Below, in pieces: positions 54,794 to 62,609 of a stretch of 64,000 nucleotides of DNA (position 1 is its first letter; each line of letters begins with the position of its first letter). The DNA comes from Ectothiorhodospiraceae bacterium WFHF3C12. Lineage in GTDB: Bacteria; Pseudomonadota; Gammaproteobacteria; Nitrococcales; Nitrococcaceae. A model generated the notes under the pieces. The model saw only the letters and a list, made by a program, of their open reading frames with translations, was not told the origin of the DNA and ran no database searches. The translations under genes were made by a program, and so were the position numbers. The stretch spans positions 123,982 through 187,981 of the forward strand of contig JACDUA010000001.1 of assembly GCA_013519935.1 (NCBI GenBank). Reading direction: 5' to 3'.

Positions 54794-55045
54794 TTAGCCG
54801 CTGAACGCGGGACCGGGATGTCGCCGGCGCGCTACGGCGTCCCGAAGCCTGTTGCGGCGGCTCACGACCACGGGCTCGCGCCGCGGCGGGTCGACCGGCG
54901 CAGAACGCTCCTCGTGCGTCGGGGCCTGTCCCGGTGCGTCGCTCTTGGGCGAATGCCGGGGCGGCGCGTCACCTTCGTGACGATTTCTCTTGCCAACCCG
55001 CGGAGGCCAGCGACGGGTCTTCTTGGTGCTGTTCTGGTCGCGCAT
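54794..55045 (-). CDS. Possible small basic protein
   Basis: An 83-aa reading frame, rich in Arg, Lys and Pro (MRDQNSTKKTRRWPPRVGKR at the start, then HEGDAPPRHSPKSDAPG), predicted disordered. It is unrecognised. Support comes from a very good ribosome site (GGAGG, 8 nt before ATG 55045) and a promoter-like AT-rich patch upstream. Against it are the low-complexity composition and no known relative. The opposite strand is not convincing either. Confidence 0.45.
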   Translation of the reverse strand: MRDQNSTKKTRRWPPRVGKRNRHEGDAPPRHSPKSDAPGQAPTHEERSAPVDPPRREPVVVSRRNRLRDAVARRRHPGPAFSG

Positions 55046-55132
55046 TGAACGTTCCTCCGACTGAGCCGCGCATGCGCGGCATTGCCCGGAACCGTCGGCC
55101 GGTGACGGCCGGTTCAGCCCCGGTTCTGGAGG

Positions 55133-55159
55133 AATATGATCCGAAGGTTACAATTTCAA
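55133..55159 (-). promoter_or_regulatory. Possible promoter of the small basic ORF
   Basis: On the minus strand TTGAAA (55159-55154) is followed after 15 bp by CATATT (55138-55133). The surrounding 40 bp is notably AT-rich for this genome. The spacer is short, so the call is weak. Confidence 0.3.
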
Positions 55160-55199
55160 GTGTTGCGACGCAGCACACTACTGCCGCGCCCGACGAGCG

Positions 55200-56462
55200 T
55201 TATTCCTGCCCGCGAATGTCCTCGATTCGCCATGCCGCCTCGAACCGGCTCTGACGATGCGTCAACCGGTCCAGCGAGATACCCAGCGATTCCAGCTTGA
55301 TCACGGCCACCGCGCGGTCAACGGCATCCGGTACGGAATGGACTCCGGCCGGGACCTCGGCACGTCGCCCGACAAGGTCCACGGCCGCCATGATCTGGGT
55401 CGCGAACGTCTGATCCATGACCTCGGCCGGGTGCCCCATCGCACCGGGCGCGGCCAGGTTGGCAAGCCGTCCCTGGGCGAGGACGTTGAGGCAGCGTCCG
55501 TCGGCCAGGCGGTATTCATCGATTCCCGGCCGCACTTCGCGGACCCCCTGGGCCAGGTCCGCCAGTGCCGAGGTATCGATCTCGATGTTGAAATGCCCGG
55601 CATTGGCCAGCACCACGCCGTCTTTCATGCGTTCTAAATGCTCCCCACGGATCACCTCGGGATTACCGGTGGCCGTTACGAAGACGTCGCCGTATTCGGC
55701 GGCCTCGGCCATGGTGGCGACACGGAAGCCGTTCATGTGTGCCTCGAGCGCGCGGCGCGGCTCCACTTCGGTAACCGTGACCTGGGCATTCCAGCCACGG
55801 GCCTTCTCGGCCAGGCCCCGTCCGCAATAGCCGTAGCCGGCGACGACCACATGCTTGCCGGCGAAAAGCAGGTTGGTTGCCTGGGCGATATTGGACAGCG
55901 TGGACTCCCCGGTGCCATGGACGTTGTCGAAATAGTGTTTCATCGGCGCGTCGTTCACCGCGTAGCTCGGGAACGCCATGACCCCCTCGGCATGCATGGC
56001 CTGGAGCCGGCGCACGCCGGTGGTGGTCTGTTCGCAGGTGCCGATGAGCGCGCCGAGTAGATCCGGCCGGTGGTGGACCAGTCGCGCGGTGAGCTCCGCG
56101 GCGTCATCCAGGATGAACCGAGGGCCATGCTCCAGCACCGCCATGTGGAAGCCCTTGAAGGCCGTTTCATCCGCACCCCGGCGCGCGTAGCCCGTCAAGC
56201 CGGGCTGCTCGTTGAGCGCGGCGACCACGTCGTCCTGGGTGGACTGCGGTTCGCTGCCCGTGAACACCACGTTCGCGCCCGCCGCCGCCAGCGTCTCGAT
56301 GAACACGCCGGTCTTCGCTTCCAGGTGAGAACACACCGCCACCGTAATCCCCGCCAGCGGCGGGTTGTCGTGAAAGCGCGCCCGCAGTCGGGCATGGATG
56401 GGCATGTGCGCCCGCGCCCAGGCCAGCTTCTTCCGGCCCAGCTCGATATCCACCTCGGTCAT
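55200..56462 (-). CDS. ahcY: Adenosylhomocysteinase (short, archaeal/Thermotoga-like form)
   Basis: Hydrolyses S-adenosylhomocysteine to adenosine and homocysteine in the methyl cycle. The 420-aa enzyme has VCSHLEAKTGVFIETLAAAG, IGTCEQTTTGVRRLQAM, the NAD loop VVAGYGYCGRG and NAGHFNIEID. It lacks the internal insert of about 40 residues found in the usual proteobacterial enzyme (about 470 aa). It ends SRFEAAWRIEDIRGQE rather than the canonical KPDHYRY, the pattern of archaeal and Thermotoga enzymes. ATG 56462 (MTEVDIELG) was chosen over the frame from 56507. Confidence 0.94.
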   Translation of the reverse strand: MTEVDIELGRKKLAWARAHMPIHARLRARFHDNPPLAGITVAVCSHLEAKTGVFIETLAAAGANVVFTGSEPQSTQDDVVAALNEQPGLTGYARRGADETAFKGFHMAVLEHGPRFILDDAAELTARLVHHRPDLLGALIGTCEQTTTGVRRLQAMHAEGVMAFPSYAVNDAPMKHYFDNVHGTGESTLSNIAQATNLLFAGKHVVVAGYGYCGRGLAEKARGWNAQVTVTEVEPRRALEAHMNGFRVATMAEAAEYGDVFVTATGNPEVIRGEHLERMKDGVVLANAGHFNIEIDTSALADLAQGVREVRPGIDEYRLADGRCLNVLAQGRLANLAAPGAMGHPAEVMDQTFATQIMAAVDLVGRRAEVPAGVHSVPDAVDRAVAVIKLESLGISLDRLTHRQSRFEAAWRIEDIRGQE

Positions 56463-56545
56463 GGTTTCTCTCTTGCTGCCTCGAATAAGCGGCGCCGATT
56501 CTCGCATCGCCGCACTGCCTTGTCGCCCTGGCGTCGGAACGACGC

Positions 56546-57409
56546 TCAGTACATCAGCGTGAATAGCCGGCGCCGGTATTCCTTGACTCGCGGATCCTCG
56601 CTGCCGAGCAGCTCGAAGAGCTCCAGCAGGGCCTTGCGGGCGGCATCTTCACCGTAGGCGCGATCCCGCCGGGCCAGATCCATGTACAGGGACAGCGCCG
56701 TGTCGTAGTCACCGGCCGCCACGGCATGGGTCGCCAGCTGGTACGCCGCCTCGGAGTCGGCAGGGTCGGTCTCGAGGCGCGCCTGCAGCTCGGCCACCGG
56801 AGCCGCGCCAGCCAGCCGGGTCGCGAAATCCAGCCGCGCACGAACGCCGGCCAGCCGTGCCTGGTCCACGTCGTCGGGCAGTGTGTCGACAATCGCCCGG
56901 GCGGCGTCCACTTCGCCCTGTGCCGCGAGCACTGCCGCCATTTCCAGCCTCAGGGCCGCGTCTTCCGGATGCTCTTGCAGCGCCGTCTCCAGGGCCTGTC
57001 GGGCGGCGTCGTAGTCACCGCGAGCAACCGCCTCGGCCGCCGCCTCGGCCGGACCCTGCTGGCCGGGCCGCTCGACGTGGCGGTCCAGAAACGCCCGAAC
57101 CTGACCCTCCGGCAGAGCACCCTGAAAGTGATCGACCACCTGGCCGCCCTTGACCAGCAGCACCGTCGGCAAGCTGCGCACGCCCACCCGGCGCACCAGA
57201 TCCGTTTCCTGGTCGGCGTTGACCCGGGCGAGCACGAAACCGCCCCGGTAATCCGCCGCCAGCTTCTCCAGCACGGGCATCAGGCTCTTGCACGGTGCGC
57301 ACCATTCCGCCCAGAAGTCCACGAGCACCGGAACGCTCTCCGAGCGTTCAACCACCGCGGACTGAAAATCCGCGTCACCCACGTCCGCCACAAAAGCTGG
57401 CTCATTCAT
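56546..57409 (-). CDS. cnoX: Thioredoxin-like chaperedoxin CnoX (YbbN)
   Basis: A 287-aa protein: an N-terminal thioredoxin domain with active site WCAPC (Cys37, Cys40) and cis-Pro VRSLPTVLL, then a C-terminal TPR-like region (AVARGDYDAARQALETALQE, LATHAVAAGDYDTALSLYMD). This is the CnoX/YbbN architecture; CnoX protects proteins from oxidation and passes them to GroEL. The E. coli protein has lost the CxxC, whereas here it is intact. ATG 57409 (MNEPAFVADV) was chosen for family length. Confidence 0.92.
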   Translation of the reverse strand: MNEPAFVADVGDADFQSAVVERSESVPVLVDFWAEWCAPCKSLMPVLEKLAADYRGGFVLARVNADQETDLVRRVGVRSLPTVLLVKGGQVVDHFQGALPEGQVRAFLDRHVERPGQQGPAEAAAEAVARGDYDAARQALETALQEHPEDAALRLEMAAVLAAQGEVDAARAIVDTLPDDVDQARLAGVRARLDFATRLAGAAPVAELQARLETDPADSEAAYQLATHAVAAGDYDTALSLYMDLARRDRAYGEDAARKALLELFELLGSEDPRVKEYRRRLFTLMY

Positions 57410-57561
57410 ATGCCTTTCCCCTCGCAACGCCGCTCGCCGCGGCGTAACAAACCCTTAACCTGTCTGCAATAATATGCCCGATGGGGAACGTCCCGGGGTG
57501 TATTCTACGCCCACCAGCCCCAACCATAAGCCAGAAGAGTGCGTCGAGCCGCCGCCACACC

Positions 57562-59640
57562 ATGGACACACCAGACCTCAAGCAGCCGGATCTTTTCATC
57601 AACCGTCAGCTCAGCCTGCTGGAATTCAACCACCGGGTGCTGGAACAGGCGAAGGACACGCGTCATCCCCTCCTCGAGCGACTGAAGTTCCTGTGCATCA
57701 CCAGCACCAACATGGACGAGTTCTTCGAGATCCGCGTGGCGGGCCTCAAGCAGGCCATCGAGATGGGGTCCGTGCAGGCTGGTCCGGATAACCGCACGCC
57801 CCAGGAAGTCCTGCGGGCCATCTCCACCCGGACCCACGAGCTGGTATCGGAGCAGTACCGGGTGCTCAACGACGTCCTCACTCCGGCACTGGCCGGCGAA
57901 GGCATCCGGTTCCTGCGACGCGCCGAGTGGACACAGGCGCATCAGGGCTGGGTCAAGGAATATTTCGAGGATTCCCTGCTCCCCGTGCTGAGCCCGCTGG
58001 GACTGGACCCGGCTCACCCCTTTCCCCAGGTTCTGAACAAGAGCCTGAATTTCATCGTTTCCCTGGAGGGCAAGGATGCCTTCGGGCGCAACAGCGGGCT
58101 CGCAGTGGTGCAGGCGCCCCGGGCGCTGCCGCGTATCATCCAGCTGCCGCCCGAGGACCCGAACAACGGGCCCAATGACTTCGTCTTCCTTTCCTCCGTT
58201 ATCCATGCCCACGTCAACGATCTGTTTCCGGGCATGAATGCCACGGGCTGCTATCAGTTCCGGGTAACCCGCAACAGCGATCTGTTCGTGGACGAGGAGG
58301 AAGTGGATGATCTGTTGCGGGCCATGGAGGGCGAGCTGCCCTCGCGGCGCTACGGCGACGCGGTGCGGCTGGAGATGGCCGCCAATTGCCCGGACTACAT
58401 GGCGAGCTTCCTGCTCAACGAGTTCGAGCTCGGCCAGGACGACCTCTACCAGGTGGACGGTCCCGTGAACGTCAACCGGCTCCTGGCCGTGGTCGATCTG
58501 GTGGACCGCCCGGACCTGAAATACGGTTCCTTCACACCGGGACTGCCGCCCCAGGTGGACCGCCAGAGCGATATCTTCAAGACGCTCCGGCAGCGCGACG
58601 TGCTGCTGCATCACCCATTCGAGTCCTTCGCACCGGTGGTGGACTTCGTCCGCCAGGCCGCCCACGACCCCGAAGTCCTGGCCATCAAGCAGACGCTCTA
58701 CCGCACCGGACCGGACTCGGTCATCGTCGACAACCTGGTCGCTGCCGCACGGGCCGGCAAGGAGGTCACCGTCGTCATCGAGCTGCGCGCCCGGTTCGAT
58801 GAAGAAGCCAATATCAAGCTTGCGAACCGGCTTCAGGAGGCGGGTGCCCACGTGGTCTACGGCGTGGTCGGCCACAAGACACATGCCAAGCTGATCCTCG
58901 TGGTCCGCCGCGAGGGCCGCCATCTGCGGCACTACGTTCACCTGGGGACCGGCAACTACCATTCACGCACGGCCCGGCTCTACACGGATTACGGCCTGCT
59001 CACCAGCAACGAGAACATCGGCGAGGACGTGCACAAGGTATTCCTGCAGCTCACCAGCCTGGGGAAGGTCTCGGCGTTGTCCGAGCTGCTGGAATCGCCC
59101 TTCACCATGCATGACGGCATGCTGGCCAAGATTGAGCGCGAAACCCGTAACGCCGAGGCGGGCAAGCCCGCCCGTATCATCGCCAAGGTGAACTCCCTGG
59201 TGGAACCGCGGGTGATTCAGGCGCTCTACCAGGCCGCGATGGCGGGCGTGGAAACCGACCTCATCGTCCGGGGCATGTGCTCTCTGCGCCCCGGTGTCCC
59301 CGGCATCTCGGAGCGCATCCGGGTACGTTCCGTCATCGGACGCTTCCTGGAGCACACCCGGGTTTTCTACTTCGAGAACGGCGGCGACCCGGAGATTTTC
59401 TGCAGCAGCGCCGACTGGATGGAACGCAACTTCTTCCGCCGCGTCGAGATTGCCTTCCCCATCAAGCAGCCCGACCTGCGCGACCGGGTGCTGCGCGATC
59501 TGCAGTGCTATCTGGAGGACAACGTGGAAGCCTGGGAACTGGATCGCGAGGGCCTTTACCACCGTCTCACGCCCGCGGAAGGCGAGCGGCCCCGACCGGC
59601 GCAGATCCTGCTGCTGGAAGCGCACGCCGAGTCGAGCTGA
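57562..59640 (+). CDS. ppk1: Polyphosphate kinase 1
   Basis: Makes polyphosphate from ATP at the inner membrane. The 692-aa protein has the N domain (FINRQLSLLEFNHRVLEQAK), and the kinase core with the phospho-acceptor His441 in GHKTHAKLIL, then YVHLGTGNYHSRTARLYTDY, and FCSSADWMERNFFRRVE. ATG 57562 (MDTPDLKQPD) was chosen over the frame from 57481. It is convergent with ppx 15 bp away, so the two opposing activities are adjacent but not in one operon. Confidence 0.97.
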   Translation: MDTPDLKQPDLFINRQLSLLEFNHRVLEQAKDTRHPLLERLKFLCITSTNMDEFFEIRVAGLKQAIEMGSVQAGPDNRTPQEVLRAISTRTHELVSEQYRVLNDVLTPALAGEGIRFLRRAEWTQAHQGWVKEYFEDSLLPVLSPLGLDPAHPFPQVLNKSLNFIVSLEGKDAFGRNSGLAVVQAPRALPRIIQLPPEDPNNGPNDFVFLSSVIHAHVNDLFPGMNATGCYQFRVTRNSDLFVDEEEVDDLLRAMEGELPSRRYGDAVRLEMAANCPDYMASFLLNEFELGQDDLYQVDGPVNVNRLLAVVDLVDRPDLKYGSFTPGLPPQVDRQSDIFKTLRQRDVLLHHPFESFAPVVDFVRQAAHDPEVLAIKQTLYRTGPDSVIVDNLVAAARAGKEVTVVIELRARFDEEANIKLANRLQEAGAHVVYGVVGHKTHAKLILVVRREGRHLRHYVHLGTGNYHSRTARLYTDYGLLTSNENIGEDVHKVFLQLTSLGKVSALSELLESPFTMHDGMLAKIERETRNAEAGKPARIIAKVNSLVEPRVIQALYQAAMAGVETDLIVRGMCSLRPGVPGISERIRVRSVIGRFLEHTRVFYFENGGDPEIFCSSADWMERNFFRRVEIAFPIKQPDLRDRVLRDLQCYLEDNVEAWELDREGLYHRLTPAEGERPRPAQILLLEAHAESS

Positions 59641-59655
59641 AGCCGGCGCCGGGGC

Positions 59656-61149
59656 TCAGCGGCAGATCAGCCGATAGCCGGCGGACCGAAGGTAGCCTGC
59701 CTCTTCTTCGAGATCGGCTTCCGCCAGGGGATGATCCGCGAGCCAGTCATCCGGGAAATGCAGTGCAACGCTCCGGCCATCGGGCTTCAGCACGATGCTG
59801 GGCAGCGGGTCCCGACCACGGCCCCGGTGCAGCCGAACTGACAGCCGCAGCAGTATGGCCAGCCGCTGGGCCGGCTCCGTCCACGCATCGGGCAATTCCT
59901 CGAACACCGTACGCGGGAACTTCCGCCGGTGGGTCCGCACCAGGCTCGCCAACAGCAGCTGTTCCTGTTTGGAGAACCCCGCCATATCCGCGTTGCGGAG
60001 CACATAGGCGCCGTGCTTGTGATACTGGCTGTGGGATATGTCCAGGCCGATCTCGTGCAGCGAAGCGGCCCAGGCCAGGGCCCGGCCGAAGATGGGCTCG
60101 CCCAGCCGCCAGTGGTTCCGCGCCTGCTCCAGGAAGCCGAGGGCCGTCTCTCCGACGCGCCCGGCGTGCTCCGTATCGGCGTGATAGCGCCGCGCCAGGG
60201 CCTCCACGGTCAGAGCGCGCACGTCCTCGTGCTGGATGCGCCCGAGCAGATCGTAGAGCAGCCCCTCGCGCATCGCGCCGTCGGCCGCCTCCATCCGTTC
60301 GATGCCCAGCGCCTCGAACACCCCCACCAGAACGGCCACGCCCCCCGGGAAGATCTCGGCGCGATCCCGGCTGAGGCTCGAGAATCGGATTTTGTCCACG
60401 TGCCCGGCTTCCACCAGGGCCTTGCGCAGCTGTTTGAGGCTCGAAGCGGTAATGCCGTAGTCGCTCCAGCCGGCCTCCTGGACCACGCGCTGGATCGCCC
60501 GAACCGTCCCCGATGCACCGACGGCGCGCTGCCAGGCCTCTTCGCGGAACCGGCTCTCGATGGGTTCCAGTTCCATTCGCGCGGCAAGCACCGCCCGCTG
60601 CATGCGACGGCTGGAAATGCCGCCCCCCTGGAAGTGCGCCTCCATGAGGCTGACGCAGCCCATGTGCAGGCTTTCCATAAGCCGCGGCGCGAACCCCTCG
60701 CCGGTGATGAGCTCCGTGCTGCCCCCGCCTATGTCCACCACCAGCCGCTGTTGGCCGTCGTCCGCGAGGGAATGGGCAACGCCGAGGTAGATGAGCCGGG
60801 CCTCCTCGTAGCCGGACACGATGTCGATCTCATGCCCCAGCGCATCCCGGGCCCGATCGAGAAAACGCCGCGAATTCCGGGCCTTGCGCAGGGTATTCGT
60901 ACCCACGGCACGCACGCTGCCGGGTGGGAACTCGCGGAGCCGTTGACCGAACCGGGCGAGGGTCTCCAGCCCTCTTTCCATCGCCGCGCTGGTGAGGTAA
61001 TTGGTTTCGTCGAGGCCCCCACCGAGCCGCACGCTCTCGCGCAGGCGATCCACCACCTTCAGCTGGCCGTCCTCGACCCGGGCGATAAGCAGGTGAAAGC
61101 TGTTGGAACCGAGGTCAATGGCAGCTGCAATTTCCGGATCCCGCAACAC
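59656..61149 (-). CDS. ppx: Exopolyphosphatase (Ppx/GppA family)
   Basis: Degrades polyphosphate (or pppGpp). The 497-aa protein has the ASKHA ATPase motifs IAAAIDLGSNSFHLLIAR and LVVDIGGGSTELITGEGFAP, GASGTVRAIQRVVQEAG, and a C-terminal HD-like half (LAWAASLHEIGLDISHSQYH). Start: GGGAGA lies upstream of GTG 61149 by 3 nt and TTG 61146 by 6 nt; TTG may be the true start. It follows sixA by 44 bp and is convergent with ppk1. Confidence 0.95.
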   Translation of the reverse strand: MLRDPEIAAAIDLGSNSFHLLIARVEDGQLKVVDRLRESVRLGGGLDETNYLTSAAMERGLETLARFGQRLREFPPGSVRAVGTNTLRKARNSRRFLDRARDALGHEIDIVSGYEEARLIYLGVAHSLADDGQQRLVVDIGGGSTELITGEGFAPRLMESLHMGCVSLMEAHFQGGGISSRRMQRAVLAARMELEPIESRFREEAWQRAVGASGTVRAIQRVVQEAGWSDYGITASSLKQLRKALVEAGHVDKIRFSSLSRDRAEIFPGGVAVLVGVFEALGIERMEAADGAMREGLLYDLLGRIQHEDVRALTVEALARRYHADTEHAGRVGETALGFLEQARNHWRLGEPIFGRALAWAASLHEIGLDISHSQYHKHGAYVLRNADMAGFSKQEQLLLASLVRTHRRKFPRTVFEELPDAWTEPAQRLAILLRLSVRLHRGRGRDPLPSIVLKPDGRSVALHFPDDWLADHPLAEADLEEEAGYLRSAGYRLICR

Positions 61150-61193
61150 AGTTCTCCCGAATCGATAGCCCGCCGGCGCCCCGGCACCACGGG

Positions 61194-61715
61194 TCAACCC
61201 GCGGGAAGCCGGCGCAGGACCTTTGGCGGCAGCGACCAGACCAGCTCGCCCCTGCCGGCGCGCACCTGTTCTTCGAAGGCGATCAGGCAGCAACCGCCCT
61301 TCTTCAACGGCACGAAGGACCGTGCCGTGCCGGCCAGGGCGGCGCTGGCCAGTTCGCCGAGGTCCGGCTCGTGGCCCACGACGGCGGCACAGGCTTCCCG
61401 GGGCTGGCCGCGTCGCCATGCCAGCACCGCTTCCGGGTCGCCCCCTGGAACCAGCACCTGCAACGTTACACGCTGCGCCGCGGGATAGAACTCACCCAGA
61501 ATATCCGCCGTCTCCATCGCCCGACGGTAAGGGCTTGCGGCGATGATCCCGATCTCCGGGAGAAACCCGGCCAGCCCGCTGGCCGCACGCGCCATGCGCT
61601 CCCGGCCCTCGTCGGTGATCGGACGGGCTGCCTCGTCGATGCCCTGCTTCGCCGCCACTTCACGGTCCAGGGCAATGGCGTGGCGCACGATCAGCAGGCG
61701 CGCGGCGTGGCTCAT
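61194..61715 (-). CDS. sixA: Phosphohistidine phosphatase SixA
   Basis: A 173-aa histidine-phosphatase-superfamily protein with the catalytic RHA motif LLIVRHAIA (His12), SPYRRAMETADILGEF and the second His in VVGHEPDLGELA. SixA removes phosphate from phosphohistidine domains of phosphorelay or PTS proteins. ATG 61715 (MSHAARLLIV) was chosen over the frame from 61790 because family members begin just before the RHG/RHA motif. It lies upstream of ppx on the same strand. Confidence 0.93.
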   Translation of the reverse strand: MSHAARLLIVRHAIALDREVAAKQGIDEAARPITDEGRERMARAASGLAGFLPEIGIIAASPYRRAMETADILGEFYPAAQRVTLQVLVPGGDPEAVLAWRRGQPREACAAVVGHEPDLGELASAALAGTARSFVPLKKGGCCLIAFEEQVRAGRGELVWSLPPKVLRRLPAG

Positions 61716-61825
61716 GATAACCCGTTCTCCGGGCCGCTCGGGCCCATCGCCGACATGATCCCGGCAGCTTGCGGCAATCGAATGCTTCACTCAACCGCCG
61801 GCGCGGATCGCCCACGATGCCCAAC

Positions 61826-61858
61826 GAAAAAGGGCCGCTGCCCGAAAGGCAACGGCCC
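61826..61858 (-). terminator. Rho-independent terminator of the phasin gene
   Basis: Stem 61832-61842 pairs with 61848-61858 (10 of 11 bp, one mismatch) around a CGAAA loop, and on the minus strand is followed by a U-run (A 61827-61831). It lies 26 bp after the phasin stop. Confidence 0.85.
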
Positions 61859-61883
61859 CGTATGCGCCTCGTTGCGAGCCGCG

Positions 61884-62315
61884 TCAGGCGGACTTGCGGG
61901 CGCTGCCCTGGCTGGCGGTGCTCGAAGCCGCGGTGACTGCGTTGCTCGGCGTCTTGGCCCTGGCGGGCTTGCTCCGGGCGGAGACGGACGAGGCGTTCTC
62001 CTGAACCAGGCTCTGCAGTTCCGAGGCGAAGCTCTGCCCCATCTCCGCCAGGTTGCGGACGTCCTGCTGCGCGCGCTCGGCTACGGTCTTGGCGACCCCG
62101 GCCTGATTGCCGAGGTAATCCTGCAGCGTCTTGGCGTCGTTGATTTCCATGATGTCCCGCAGCTGCTTGATGCCCAGATCGGCGTAAGAGCGCGCGGCAT
62201 CGAGCTGCATCGACACCAGCTTCTCCGCGTGATCCATCACCAGGGCGTTGTAGCGGCGGGCGGGCTCCACCATATTCGCGACGTTCACGTTCTTGAACAG
62301 TTCCTGATAATTCAT
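61884..62315 (-). CDS. Phasin family protein
   Basis: A 143-aa helical protein: YQELFKNVNVANMVEPARRY, AEKLVSMQLDAARSYADLGI, MEINDAKTLQDYLGNQAGVA, then an Ala/Ser/Lys/Arg-rich tail from about residue 108. Phasins coat polyhydroxyalkanoate granules. GGAGG lies ahead of ATG 62315. It is a single gene with a terminator; no pha biosynthesis genes are in view. Confidence 0.92.
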   Translation of the reverse strand: MNYQELFKNVNVANMVEPARRYNALVMDHAEKLVSMQLDAARSYADLGIKQLRDIMEINDAKTLQDYLGNQAGVAKTVAERAQQDVRNLAEMGQSFASELQSLVQENASSVSARSKPARAKTPSNAVTAASSTASQGSARKSA

Positions 62316-62609
62316 TTCGACCTCCGTTATCGACTGACAGGCGGGTATTGTTGCCACCATTTCTGCACCGCAACATAACACTGCCGGTGCTGCTCCGCAA
62401 CATGCCGTAACTGACGGCCATGCGCGCGATTTTTGGTGCCGATTCGGGGCACCGCTGCCGGTCTTCCAGAGCGTTCGAGACCGCATCGCCCACCGCCGCG
62501 GCAACCGCGGGCACCCCGGCCGCGAGCGTTGCACCGGCCATGGCGCTACCCGCGACCATCGCCTAACATGGGCAACCCCCAGCGCCCCCTGACGGATCCG
62601 AAACGAGGC

